Shown: positions 10,570 through 21,059 of the stretch, one piece after another | Layout of the letters: each line of letters begins with the position of its first letter | How positions within the stretch are numbered: position 1 is the first letter of the stretch | Source of the DNA: Bathynomus jamesi | Lineage: Eukaryota > Arthropoda > Malacostraca > Isopoda > Cirolanidae | DNA length: 64,000 bases | Assembly (NCBI GenBank): GCA_023014485.1 | Contig: JAJOZX010008813.1 | Location: forward strand, 1 to 64,000 | Reading direction: 5' to 3' | Notes under the pieces: generated by a model | Seen by the model: the letters and a program-made list of their open reading frames with translations, nothing else | What the model was told of the DNA's origin: nothing | The model's database searches: none | Program-made: the position numbers and the translations under genes

Positions 10570-13028
10570 CACCAGTACACATTTGAAATTTTGTCGATCG
10601 ATTTTTACAAACTAGTTGGTGATTCTATATAACTTGAGTGCGCTGATCTCAAAAATATAGTTAGTTTTTCCCTATCACGTATGGTTTTCTTACTACAGGG
10701 CGTGTCATAAATCCCCCAGTTATCCCCAAATGTGAACCATCTTATCGAGACCAACATTGGATTGCACATGTAAACCATAAATTTTGTTGTTATAGACTAA
10801 AGTAACGCTTACATAATAATGTAGGGTAAATATATATAACAACCAGTCCCGTTCCCAGCAAAATACTCTCTCCCCTCCCATCAATGGGTGGTTAACATTT
10901 TGGGACAGATGAGGTATTACAACATCCCTTGTAGCACGAAATCTTTAGGTGATAGAGTAAAACCTAATTAAAGCAGAATTAAATAGCTCCTAGCTCTTGG
11001 ACAAGCATATTGCTTGTTTATGAAAGAATAAAAAAATAACTGAAAGAAACAAAATACATTTACCTTCTTTACTTGCAAACATTTCAAGACTTATTCCAAA
11101 GACTTAAGACTAAGAATGTAGATCTGACTAATGACGACTAAACCGGTGCTTCTTTGATGTTTTCTTATGCTGTGCGTTAGGCTGATCTCGTTGCAGACAC
11201 CAGCAGTAATCCGCCATCATATTTGTATGCCATCTTCCTTGATATCTTCTTTCCATGGTTTTGATGTCCTGGTGAAATCGTTCCCTTGCTCCTCACTGAC
11301 ATCTCCGAGATTTTCGGGAAAACGGTCAAGATGCGAAAATAGAAGTGAACTTTCAGGCTCATGTTGCAGCCTAAAGCGCAAAACTTTTTAAGCATATTTT
11401 CCACCAGTCTTTCATAATTTTGGCTTTTGTAGTTTCCCAAGAAGTTTTCAACATCTTTGAAACCAAGCCATGCTTCTTTTTTTTATTGGTCATTGTGTTC
11501 AGGAAATGATCGTCTGTCAATAACTTTCTAATCTGAGGACCTATAAAAACACCTTCCTTTATTTTCTCGTAGCTAATCTTTGGATATTTTGAACAAATGT
11601 ACTTGAAACACTCACCTTCTCTATTCAATGCTTTGACATACTGCTTCATCAAGCATAACTTAATGTGCAAGGGTGGTAGGATGATTTTATTTGGTTCAAC
11701 TAGATGTTCATGTGAAATGTTCTTTGATCCTGGGGTAAGATTCTCTCTAGGAGGCCAAGTTTTCCTCTTCCAGTGCTGGTCACGTGCTCGACTATCCCAT
11801 TCGCAGATGAAACATGGCATCTTAGTGTATCCTGATTGCTGCCCAAGTAACATGCAAAGGACTTTGAGATCCCCACACAATATCCATCTGTGATTTTGAT
11901 ACTGAATTTTTCCAGAAGCTGTTTCATGTTATCATAGGTCTCTTTTAAATGAGTAGAATGGGCTACTGGGATTGATGCATATTTGTTACCGTTTGCAGTA
12001 ACACTCCTTTTAGACTGGTTTTAGAGGAATCTATAAACAACCTCCAGTCACTGGTTTGGTATTCGATGCCTAGCTTGCACACTAATCCTGTGATGTCCTT
12101 GCAAAATACCAAGGGACCATCTTCTTCGAAAAAAGGCACGAAGTCTTTCTCACGATTTCTGTACCAAGCGAAGTATGTGTCGGATGCCAATAAATTGTTC
12201 TCCTGCAATCTAGATCCCAAAAGTTCTGCAGAGTCCTTAGGCAGATTCAAATCCCTGACTAAGTCATTTAGTTCGGCTTGGGTTAATGGTTTAGGAGGAT
12301 CTCGGTCAGCTGTTGGCTGTTCATAAACATCATCATTGTCTGGATTTGGAGCTGAATCAGAATCTGAATTGTATTGATCCAGACTCTCGGGTGGGCGGGG
12401 AATAGGAAGTTCTGGACCATGGGGTACCGGCCTTATTGCAGATGGAAGACTTGGGTATTGAAGGCTCTCTTTATTCTTTGCATTATAACCTTTAACATTG
12501 CAAGAACAGAAGTAGCAGTCGTCGGTATGGTTTCTAGGCTCGCGCCATACCATAGGGATCCCAAATGGCAAACTTTTCTTTTTACCTTTGCTCCAATTCC
12601 TTAGTGCCGCAACACACGTAAGACAAACCTTGTGTGGAGCCCAACTTTTGTCTCGATCTCTAATTTAATTCCAAAATAAGCTGATAAGCTCTCTTAATGA
12701 AAGTCGTTGCATTTGTCCTTTGTTTTACAACAACATACCGACCACAAATATAACAAAATATGTCTGGACTATGGGTACATCCTCTAGAAGCCATTATTAA
12801 AATTTTAAAGACGTAATGTTAGAATTATCTATCTGAAAAATATGAAAAAACGAAATTAATTAAAGATAAAAAAGGTAAAAAATTACAAAACGCCCCAAAA
12901 TTGTTTTGCTAATAACTTTAAAACTGTGGGTGATAGAAAAAAACTGGTAGCAGTTTTGAATTCAGCGCAGCGAACCGCTTCAGAATCAAACCTCAAAATA
13001 AAGAAATCGATTTTCATGCAGACCGGTG
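10570..13028 (-). mobile_element. DNA transposon E1, copy 1
   Basis: The ends are CACCAGTACACATTTGAAAA (left) and, inverted, CACCGGTCTGCATGAAAATC (right); both lead into TCGATTT. TTA duplications lie at 10567-10569 and 13029-13031. The element interrupts the gypsy integrase codons for HADN/LKIAA. A second copy with the same ends is at 25366-26672. A trinucleotide TTA/TAA target is known for PIF/Harbinger elements, and CAC ends with 3-bp targets occur in CMC/Chapaev-type elements, but the encoded protein does not look like a standard Harbinger transposase. Confidence 0.85.
11128..12794 (-). pseudogene. E1 zinc-finger protein, candidate transposase
   Basis: A protein of about 550 codons that I recognise as a family repeated across arthropod genomes, usually annotated as uncharacterised. 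The start is the ATG at 12794. The N-terminal part has CYIC and CLTC Cys pairs and a later CYFC, resembling a ZAD-like zinc domain. The middle has an acidic linker, then LFIDSSK (about 12020), CGDLK followed by CFIC (about 11870-11810), PGSKN, and near the end a Glu-rich EEQG region (about 11280) and ADYCW. The Asp, Asp and Glu in these motifs are candidate catalytic residues, by inference. One-base losses near 12660, 12645 and 11283 break the frame, and the break near 11930 also needs a shift. Confidence 0.7.
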
Positions 13029-13031
13029 TTA

Positions 13032-13518
13032 TCAGCGTGAATGATCTTTAGTTTGGAATAATCTCGGAGATCGAGGATTTCGCATTCTTCCCAAGGTTTT
13101 TTCATTATCCTATATGGGCCATCCCATTTTGGGTATAATTTGCGATGAGCACTTGGCGGTTTCACGCTCTTTATGTAGCCGCACATACCGACGATTATAG
13201 TCCGTTGACGGGGATGACGCCAATGTTGCTCTTGCTCCATCTTTTGGTTCCGTTGGTCTCGGGCATATCTGATTATGTGAAAAATTTTGAAAGATCGTTC
13301 AACTAGTTACTGATTTGCTTCTGCCATCTCAGAAGGTGTTAGAACTGCAGGGTTGATTTGGTCAGGCAAATCAAAAGGTAGCCATTTGTCGTAGTGATAT
13401 AGGACGAAATGAGGGGTGTCCCCGATAGACACGTTATAGCCGTTGTTGATTGCTGTTTGCACCATGGGGAGGGAATCATCCCCTGTACGGTTAGGATGCA
13501 TCGACAACATGGCGGAGG
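13032..13518 (-). pseudogene. Gypsy integrase C-terminal domain, duplicate 1
   Basis: Integrase C-terminal region of a Ty3/gypsy element: AINNGYN, SIGDTPHFVLY, the KLYPKWDGPYRIMKK segment typical of the gypsy integrase C-terminal barrel, and KLKIIHADN at the E1 junction. A frame change occurs near 13305 between the two halves; the duplicate at 19727-20213 reads through that point. It is bounded on the right by the E2 target site (13519-13526). Confidence 0.85.
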
Positions 13519-14169
13519 GCTTCTAATCGGGTGGGATCAATTTTTATTTTTTGGGGATTATTTATTTTTTCTGGTTCTTAAAATATGCTATCACTTACGA
13601 ACATCTTAGAAATAGAAAAAAAATCATGTATTTTACTCGATAACCCCCCTGTACATGTGGTTTGAAAGTTTATTGAATATCATAATGTTTATCCTAAGAG
13701 TAAATTCCAGTTTATTTAAACAAATCTTGTTAAAAAACATGAAATATCATTGAAGAAGTTAGAAATAGACCTGTAATTGATTAATTCATTACAGAATATA
13801 ACTTATTTGCTAGAAAATAATGGAAAATAATATATGTATATATTTTTACATCACCTAGACAAAACAAAAAATCATAAATTCAGACATAGCATAATATAAA
13901 TGCCTCTAATTACTACACATTATTTAGCATATAAGTATATTTATAGCATTATCAAAATCTTTCATAGTCATTGTCATATTTGATGCAACTCTGTCTAGAT
14001 AGATTTTCAAGTTAATTGCATAAGTCTCTATTGGAAGATTCTTGTCGTACGTTTTTCAGTTTGAAGATATCTGACGACCTGGAAAGAGTTGTCGATGTAT
14101 CTCTTGCATATCTCACTTCGATGTATATTTGTATCATTCACAAAATCATCTACTTCACTAGCTTTGGTG

Positions 14170-16672
14170 AAAGTCCACCAAGTTTCTTCAGGGTGTCTAG
14201 ATCTTTGTTCTTTCTCTTGTCAGCTGCTATGTTTGCTACCTCCTTGTCACTTAATCCTTGCCTCTTAAGTTCTTGTCCATTCTACCAACACGTTAGGAAG
14301 GGGACCATCTTGCTGTACTAGTTTTACATATACTTTGGCCATAGGTAGCTGTTTTGCACCACGTTGACTGAGTTCATAGTTGATGCTGCCCACTGACCGT
14401 TCTGGATGCAAGTTGTTGATTGGTGCTTTCTGTAGTTTCTCCTGATCCATCGATGCTACCTGAAAAGGAATAAAATAGTACTGTACCATGAGGATACAAA
14501 AACAGCATCAATTCAACAACAATAGGACATTATAAAATATATTGCACTTACCTGTCGAGGGGCTTCCGCATCACAGTCACCAAACTGGAATATGTCTCCA
14601 CGTTGTTTCTGTTATCCAGCTGCTAATTTCTTCATCATGATGCTGAGAACATTTGTGACTCTTGGTTTGTAGCAGTTAACTGCTTTCGTGATTGAATTAC
14701 GGATGTCTTCATTCCACAGAACCGTTTTAAACCTATCAGGTGATATGAAGTTGAATGCAGGCTCCTCAATGTTCAGAAGATCAGATGGATCCGTTTTGCA
14801 TAAATCTTCGTACAGCGTTGGAAATGCAATCATGATCTTAGCATAATCTGTTGTGCTAGCCGATGTCAGACTGATGAATGATTCAATCAAATGTATTCCA
14901 ATTAGTGCACCAGCTAGACAAAGGATGCGAATATATTCAAGGTTACTGAATGAGCGCATGATGCATGCAAGTTGGTTAGTGATGTGTTCATACTTGTTGA
15001 GAAAATTAGAAACATCTTCATCCAAGTGGATGGTGATAGCGCACAAGAAAGTAAGCCTATTGAACATCTCTTTTTGTTGGCGAAGAGCAGCATTCTTCTT
15101 TGGCATGTTGTATTGATCAAAGTCACCTGCTTTGTTCACTGTTTATGGTCATAATCGTGTGAAACCAATCTCACTAAACAGTCCATGAACTGTTCTGTGA
15201 TTGAATCATGGGATGTAACACAACTGACAGGAAGTTTGGAAATATCTTGTCTGGTCCAATAGTGTTATCAATCTCTTTAAACACTTCAACAATTTTGCGA
15301 TTAAACATTAATGTAGGATGAACTTGACATAAGAGATATTCAGGTGTGTGGTCGGTGTCAAGCATGTCAGATACAATGCTTTCGACCCCAATGTTGTGGC
15401 TTGTTGCATCAGTCATCACAAAATCTATTTTCTCATACAGAGTCTTAGGATCGAAACCGCTGACTACCGATAAAATGTTCAAGATAGTAACTCTCAGTGC
15501 TGCTAGATTTTCTCGTGATTCTGATACTAGCTGCAGCGTTGGGAAGGAACGATATTTTCCATTAATTGTGATACCTTGAACAGAAAATGACCCTGCACCC
15601 TGTTTTCTAGATCCATCATCATGATAAGTAATTGTGACTGACTCATCCGAATTCATGATCTCTTGTACTATTTCTGCCAGTACAAAGGCTTCAATAGCTT
15701 TTCCTATTTTTCGGCATGCTGATTGGGCTGGAGCTGTGTCTAAATCAATGTAATGCGCATTTTCGTCAAAGTACTTCCAGCTGCGATCGAGCATGTAGTT
15801 TCCCACTTCAATAATAGCTGCTGTTGCTTGGTTGTTTGATAAATGATATTTGGACATCAGTTTGTCAGCCACTGTGTAGAATGCTTCTTTTATTTTTGCC
15901 GGACTTTCACGGATATGCCTGTATTGATGAGGCAACTTGTCTTTATCCTCATTCAAGTTTGCATACACAAATTTTCGTTTTTTTATGTTGATGGTATATT
16001 TTCTTCATGGATATATTCATCTTCAGTGCATGTTTCCTCATCTGTTATCGAGCCATCAAATTCTTGGTAAAACTGTGATACAAACTGATTTTTCTTTGTG
16101 TCTTCTTGTTCCTTTAGGAGCATCTTGTCCATTGCGGCTTGCATCCTCATTTGCCTCTCAGCTATTTTTTGGTATGCCATGTCCACTGAATTATCACAAA
16201 AATTTTGTTGGTCCTCGTTGATCCTCCAGCAACTTCCACACTATCTCAGTAACTTTAACACCATATATCTTCTCTTGGCGTCTTCGTGTACAGGAGATAT
16301 CAAACAAAGTGGCTGCAACACGGTTGTTGAATTCTGAAATTTCTACTCGTTTTGCTTCAGTCATTCTCTGTGAGCGAACCTGACAGTGTTTTTTGAATTC
16401 TTCATACAATTTTGTTATCTGATTGACAATGTTACTCATCGACTTGTGTATAGGTTGCACCAGATCCAAAGGTTCTGCAAGTTGTAGGCAACTTTCCATG
16501 CAGCATCACTAACAGAAAGTTGATTCTTACCAGCTCTGGCTGGCCTCAGCGTGAACATCATCACTTGAATAATATCTTGCTGGAGTGGCAGTACACCTGC
16601 CTTAAACTGATATAACTCAATATATTCCACATCTCCACACCGGCGTGTGGAAGCAGAACGTAACTCTCTCAT
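14170..16672 (-). pseudogene. E2 transposase-like gene, duplicate 1
   Basis: Same gene as 21060-23600 in duplicate 2, with extra damage: an altered and shifted segment near 16450 (CNLYTSR), another at 16190, and one-base losses near 15140 and 15220. The readable parts are the coiled, Lys/Glu-rich N-terminal half (16672-15983), the catalytic-looking core (15968-14612) and a final segment from 14489. The core has HDDGSRK, VMTDATSHNIG and CQVHP, which fit an Asp, Asp-x4-Asn-x-Gly and Cys-x2-His arrangement. It resembles a family repeated in many invertebrate genomes. Confidence 0.7.
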
Positions 16673-16805
16673 TTGGATCCTGTTAATTACTGGAAGTCTA
16701 TTTTAAAATTTCTTAACTCCTGTAAATGAGAAAAAATTATTAAATAAGCATAAAAAAGTTACAACTAAAATAATCATGTAATATAATAATATTATATATA
16801 ATATA

Positions 16806-16839
<34 letters not shown>

Positions 16840-18390
16840 CAGGGTCCGCAAAAAAAAAGGAGCATGACGAAAATTGCTCTCACGCCCGCATTTTTTGCCG
16901 GACCCTTAAATGTTATATATCTTGCTAAAGATAAAAGAGCCCAGAGTTGTATAAAACAAATTTCATCAAAATCGGTCATAAAATAAAGATTTTATGGCCA
17001 CAAACGTGCAATGACTAAAAAATGAATTTCCGCGTAAAAATTTAATGTTTTTATCATTTTAAATTATTTTCTTCAGATGCCTAAATAATTTTAATCAATA
17101 AAAATGATAATATGCCCTTTTCTAAAGAAGATAAAATATTAATAAAACATTATAGACTTGATAAAAATTATGGCGCAATAAAATTATTACAAGAGTTTCC
17201 GAATAAACCATGGTCGAAAGGAGGTTTGGACAAGCTGTTAAGAAAAATCGACGAAACTGAAAGTACTGAAAGGAAACAAGGAAGCGGGAGGCCAAGATCA
17301 GTCCGAACCGAGGAAAACATCAGAGATGTGGAACTAAGAATTTGTAGTCAAGAAGGCAGACCAGGGACTCACGTGACACCGTCAAGAATTGCTAATGAGT
17401 TGAGCATATCCGAAAGTAGCGTCAGAAACATTATTAAAAACGACCTTGAACTAAAACCTTATAAACGGATACACGGGCAGAAATTAACTGAAATTAACGA
17501 ACAGAAAAGAGTTGTTTATTCTGAACGCATGTTAAGAAATATCACTCCCGAAAAAGTAGACCTCGGCTTTTTTACTGACGAAAAGAAGTTTACGGTAGAA
17601 CCACCGCGAAATTCCCAAAATAACAGAGTGTATTCAAGAGTTAATCGTAAAAATGAAATACCAGATGATAGACTTTATGCTACCCGTAATCATTTTTCTG
17701 CCAGCGTAATGGTATGGGTCGGTGTGTCTAAACTAGGCAAGACATCTGTTTTTTTCGTGGAGCCAAACATCAAAGTAGACGCCCGCTATTACACTGAAAC
17801 TTTGTTGGAACAAATGCTGCCCGAAATGAGACGATTGGCGAATAAGGGTTACTTCTTATTCCAACAGGATGGCGCTCGGGCGCATACCGCTAACTCAACT
17901 ATTGAATTTTTAGAAAATAATGTTCCTGAATTGCTTTACCCAAAAGATTGGCCCCCTAATAGTCCAGATTTGAATCCCGTAGACTACGGAATATGGGAAA
18001 TGTTGGCTGAGAAAGTGTACAAGCATAAGATCCGAAATGTCGAACATTTGAAAGAAGTTATCGTACAAAAATGGGAAGAAATTACCCAAGATCAAGTAGA
18101 TAAAGCTATAGATCAATTTAGGCCCCAATTACGAAGGGTTGTAGAGGTTTCTGGCAAACATATCGAACAATTTTTTTAGTCTTATAATTTCGTTTTCTTT
18201 GGAAATTGTAAAATTATATGACATGTTGTAGTAAAACTTTTATATTTTTTTAATTTTTGACGTATTGACATGAAATTTGGTACTAACTTAGTTTATTTGT
18301 TGCTTATTTGCCTAAAATAAATTATTTGTCATTATGTGTAAAAATAAATGTACAGTAAACATTTTCGTCATGCTCCTTTTTTTTTTGCGG

Positions 18391-18396
<6 letters not shown>
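16840..18396 (+). mobile_element. DD37D mariner element (maT-like), apparently intact
   Basis: The termini CAGGGTCCGCAAAAAAAAAG and GGAGCATGACGAAAAT are mirrored at both ends, with TA at 16838-16839 and 18397-18398. The last base of the right end is A instead of G. It is 1557 bp long and contains a full transposase gene. It sits inside the AT-rich part of E2 in tandem unit 1 only, so it was inserted after the duplication. Confidence 0.9.
17112..18179 (+). CDS. Mariner transposase, DD37D (maT-like), intact
   Basis: A single open frame of 355 codons from ATG to TAG, a normal length for Tc1/mariner transposases. Residues about 1-115 form the two helix-turn-helix DNA-binding units, with a GSGRPRS linker resembling the Tc1 GRPR motif. 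The catalytic Asp residues are in FFTDEKKF, FQQDGARAHT and SPDLNPVDYGIW; 37 residues separate the second and third, matching the DD37D/maT group. It acts in the nucleus to cut the element at its TIRs and paste it at TA. No stop or frameshift interrupts it, so it may be active or recently active. Confidence 0.9.
   Translation: MPFSKEDKILIKHYRLDKNYGAIKLLQEFPNKPWSKGGLDKLLRKIDETESTERKQGSGRPRSVRTEENIRDVELRICSQEGRPGTHVTPSRIANELSISESSVRNIIKNDLELKPYKRIHGQKLTEINEQKRVVYSERMLRNITPEKVDLGFFTDEKKFTVEPPRNSQNNRVYSRVNRKNEIPDDRLYATRNHFSASVMVWVGVSKLGKTSVFFVEPNIKVDARYYTETLLEQMLPEMRRLANKGYFLFQQDGARAHTANSTIEFLENNVPELLYPKDWPPNSPDLNPVDYGIWEMLAEKVYKHKIRNVEHLKEVIVQKWEEITQDQVDKAIDQFRPQLRRVVEVSGKHIEQFF

Positions 18397-18398
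<2 letters not shown>

Positions 18399-18432
<34 letters not shown>
18399..18432. repeat. (TA)n microsatellite
   Basis: TA run between the mariner right end and the tRNA-like palindrome; a matching run lies on the far side at 19612-19640. Confidence 0.9.
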
Positions 18433-18436
<4 letters not shown>

Positions 18437-18539
18437 TTTAACTGCAATGACCACGCAGTATATAAATGAATAGAAACGACATAAGTATAAAGGAACGTTT
18501 CTGCACACGAGGAAGAGAAATCACGAATAAATGAAAAAT

Positions 18540-18616
18540 GAGGCGAACCGCCCGGGAATCGAACCCAGGGCCTTCCAATTGCCGGTTGGATGCGCTACCA
18601 TTACACTACGGACCTC
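18540..18616 (-). tRNA. tRNA-like sequence A1 (pseudo-tRNA)
   Basis: On the minus strand it reads with box A (GTAGTGTAATGG) and box B (GGTTCGATTCC) at normal spacing. The 5' half resembles eukaryotic tRNA-Val. The T arm pairs well, but the acceptor stem has only about four pairs, and the anticodon loop (CCGGCAA) lacks the usual U33. It is probably a polymerase III-transcribed, tRNA-derived repeat rather than a functional tRNA. Confidence 0.45.
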
Positions 18617-18803
18617 GATCATTCACAAATCGGAACTCTCCTACATAGGGCAGAAACCAATGCCCTGAGAGGGCACCCTCGCAAATCGTGAATATGTGCA
18701 TTTAACTGCAATGACCACGCAGTATATAAATGAATAGAAACGACATAAGTATTAAGGAACGTTTCTGCACACGAGGAAGAGAAATCACGAATAAATGAAA
18801 AAT

Positions 18804-18881
18804 GAGGCGAACCGCCCGGGAATCGAACCCAGGGCCTTCCAATTGCCGGTTGGATGCGCTACCATTACACTACGGACCTCG
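18804..18881 (-). tRNA. tRNA-like sequence A2 (pseudo-tRNA)
   Basis: Identical to A1 by eye, in the second direct unit of the palindrome's left arm. Confidence 0.45.
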
Positions 18882-19196
18882 ATCATTCACAAATCGGAAC
18901 TCTCCTACATAGGGCAGAAACCAATGCCCTGAGAGGGCACCCTCGCAAATCGTGAATATGTGCATTTAACTGCAATGACCACGCAGTATATAAATGAATA
19001 GAAACGACATAAGTATTAAGGAACGTTTCTGCACACGAGGAAGAGAAATCACGTTCCTTAATACTTATGTCGTTTCTATTCATTTATATACTGCGTGGTC
19101 ATTGCAGTTAAATGCACATATTCACGATTTGCGAGGGTGCCCTCTCAGGGCATTGGTTTCTGCCCTATGTAGGAGAGTTCCGATTTGTGAATGATC

Positions 19197-19273
19197 GAGG
19201 TCCGTAGTGTAATGGTAGCGCATCCAACCGGCAATTGGAAGGCCCTGGGTTCGATTCCCGGGCGGTTCGCCTC
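19197..19273 (+). tRNA. tRNA-like sequence A3 (pseudo-tRNA)
   Basis: Inverted counterpart of A2 in the right arm, with the same boxes and loop. Confidence 0.45.
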
Positions 19274-19460
19274 ATTTTTCATTTATTCGTGATTTCTCTT
19301 CCTCGTGTGCAGAAACGTTCCTTAATACTTATGTCGTTTCTATTCATTTATATACTGCGTGGTCATTGCAGTTAAATGCACATATTCACGATTTGCAAGG
19401 GTGCCCTCTCAGGGCATTGGTTTCTGCCCTATGTAGGAGAGTTCCGATTTGTGAATGATC

Positions 19461-19538
19461 GAGGTCTGTAGTGTAATGGTAGCGCATCCAACCGGCAATT
19501 GGAAGGCCCTGGGTTCGATTCCCAGGGCGGTTCGCCTC
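19461..19538 (+). tRNA. tRNA-like sequence A4 (pseudo-tRNA)
   Basis: Outer unit of the right arm. It differs from A3 in GGTCTG for GGTCCG and in one extra base in the T arm (CCCAGGGCGG), so it is more decayed. Confidence 0.4.
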
Positions 19539-19607
19539 ATTTTTCATTTATTCGTGATTTCTCTTCCTCGTGTGCAGAAACGTTCCTTAATACTTATGTC
19601 GTTTCTA

Positions 19608-19649
<42 letters not shown>

Positions 19650-19717
19650 TAATATAATAATATAATATTATGATTATATGTAAATAATAATAAAAATAAT
19701 AATTAATCAATGGCAAA

Positions 19718-19726
19718 TAATAATTA
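19718..19726. other. Tandem-duplication junction / candidate E1 excision footprint
   Basis: The nine bases read TAA-taa-TTA. The left TAA equals the left target site of E1 copy 2 (25363-25365, after ATGGCAAA). The right TTA equals the right target site of E1 copy 1 (13029-13031, before TCAGCG). This is the junction expected after recombination between two E1 copies and later loss of the hybrid element. Confidence 0.75.
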
Positions 19727-20213
19727 TCAGCGTGAATGATCTTTAGTTTGGAATAATCTCGGAGATCGAGGATTTCGCATTCTTCCCAAGGTTTTTTCAT
19801 TATCCTATATGGGCCATCCCATTTTGGGTATAATTTGCGATGAACACTTGGCGGTTTCACGCTCTTTATGTAGCCGCACATACCGACGATTATAGTCCGT
19901 TGACGGGGATGACGCCAATGTTGCTCTTGCTCCATCTTTTGGTTCCGTTGGTCTCGGGCATATCTGATTATGTCAAAAATTTTGAAAGATCGTTCAACTA
20001 GATACTGATTTGCTTCTGCCATCTCAGAAGGTGTTAGAACTGCAGGGTTGATTTGGTCAGGCAAATCAAAAGGTAGCCATTTGTCGTAGTGATATAGGAC
20101 GAAATGAGGGGTGTCCCCGATAGACACGTTATAGCCGTTGTTGATGGTTGTTTGCACCATGGGGAGGGAATCATCCCCTGTACGGTTAGGATGCATCGAC
20201 AACATGGCGGAGG
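19727..20213 (-). pseudogene. Gypsy integrase C-terminal domain, duplicate 2
   Basis: The same domain as 13032-13518, but open through the point where duplicate 1 is shifted. It reads RHNRKIF-side codons, then MLSMHPNRTGDDS, SIGDTPHFVLYHYDKW, QEQHWRHPRQRT, WDGPYRIMKKPWEE and IHADN. It is the direct continuation of the integrase piece at 26961-27016 once E2 (20222-26952) and one target copy are removed. It ends at the duplication junction. Confidence 0.9.
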
Positions 20214-20551
20214 GCTTCTAATCGGGTGGGATCAATTTTTATTTTTTGGGGATTATTTATTTTTTCTGGTTCTTAAAATATGCTATCACTTACGAACATC
20301 TTAGAAATAGAAAAAAAATCATGTATTTTACTCGATAACCCCCCCTGTACATGTGGTTTGAAAGTTTATTAAATATCATAATGTTTATTCTAAGACTAAA
20401 TTCCAGTTTATTTAAACAAATCTTGTTAAAAAACATGAAATATCATTGAAGAAGTTAGAAATAGACCTGTCATTGATTAATTCATTACAGAATATATTTG
20501 CTAGAAAATAATGGAAAATAATATATGTATATATTTTTACATCACCTAGAC

Positions 20552-20743
20552 CAGTGGTTCTTAACCGGGGGGGCGCGCCCCCCTAGAAACAGGAATTTCT
20601 CTAATTGTATTTGTTATTCTCTTAACGAGAGCATGGGCTAATATTGAGAAGTTATTGAGAATGTTATTTTGATTGAAGGGGGGCGTGGAGGGAAGGACCA
20701 ATTCCTAGAGGCAGCATGGTAGTAAAAAGGTTAAGAACCACTG
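20552..20743. mobile_element. hAT MITE with clean target duplication
   Basis: The TIR is CAGTGGTTCTTAACC at both ends, typical of hAT elements. An 8-bp duplication ACCTAGAC lies at 20544-20551 and 20744-20751. The empty site (ATCACCTAGACAAAAC) is present in tandem unit 1 near 13852. It is 192 bp, has no coding capacity, and was inserted after the tandem duplication. Confidence 0.95.
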
Positions 20744-21059
20744 ACCTAGACAAAACAAAAAATCATAAATTCAGACATAGCATAATATAAATGCCTCTAA
20801 TTACTACACATTATTTAGCATATAAGTATATTTATAGCATTATCAAAATCTTTCATAGTCATTGTCATATTTGATGCAACTCTGTCTAGATAGATTTTCA
20901 AGTTAATTGCATAAGTCTTTATTGGAAGATTCTTGTCGTACTTTTTTCAGTTTGAAGATATCTGACGACCTGGAAAGAGATGTCGATGTATCTCTTGCAT
21001 ATCTCACTTCGATGTATATTCTGTCATTTTTCTCTTTGAATGACAACCTTGTATCATTC

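Larger units (their letters stand above)
18434..19612. repeat. Large inverted repeat with four tRNA-like units (family A)
   Basis: Two and a half direct copies of a unit of about 240 bases (minus orientation) are followed by an inverted set on the plus strand, with the switch near 19053. Each unit holds a tRNA-like sequence, a GCAGAAACCAATGCCCTGAG block and a GCATTTAACTGCAATGACC block. The arms match almost base for base, giving a palindrome of about 1.1 kb flanked by TA runs. Related palindromes of family B are at 43175-43489 and 61261-62157. Confidence 0.9.
13032..19717 (-). repeat. Tandem duplication, unit 1
   Basis: Near-identical to 19727-25362 in the shared parts: gypsy integrase end, E2 left end and E2 gene, then an AT-rich tail ending in AATCAATGGCAAA. 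Unit 1 alone carries the DD37D mariner (16840-18396) and the tRNA-like palindrome (18430-19612). Unit 2 alone carries a hAT MITE and a Penelope fragment. A short stretch present in unit 2 (about 21022-21050) is missing here near 14128. Confidence 0.9.
13527..19717 (-). mobile_element. DNA transposon E2, duplicate 1 (right end missing)
   Basis: The left end is TCGGGTGGGATCAA, next to the gypsy target GCTTCTAA (13519-13526). The right terminal part is absent because the duplication junction cuts the element at 19717. The interior from about 16690 to 19717 is AT-rich and has received a mariner and a tRNA-like palindrome. The complete pair of ends can be seen in duplicate 2. Confidence 0.75.

Noticed and set aside
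18540..19538. Functional tRNA genes
   Set aside because: Acceptor stems are mostly unpaired and the anticodon loop lacks U33; the units are parts of a repeat.
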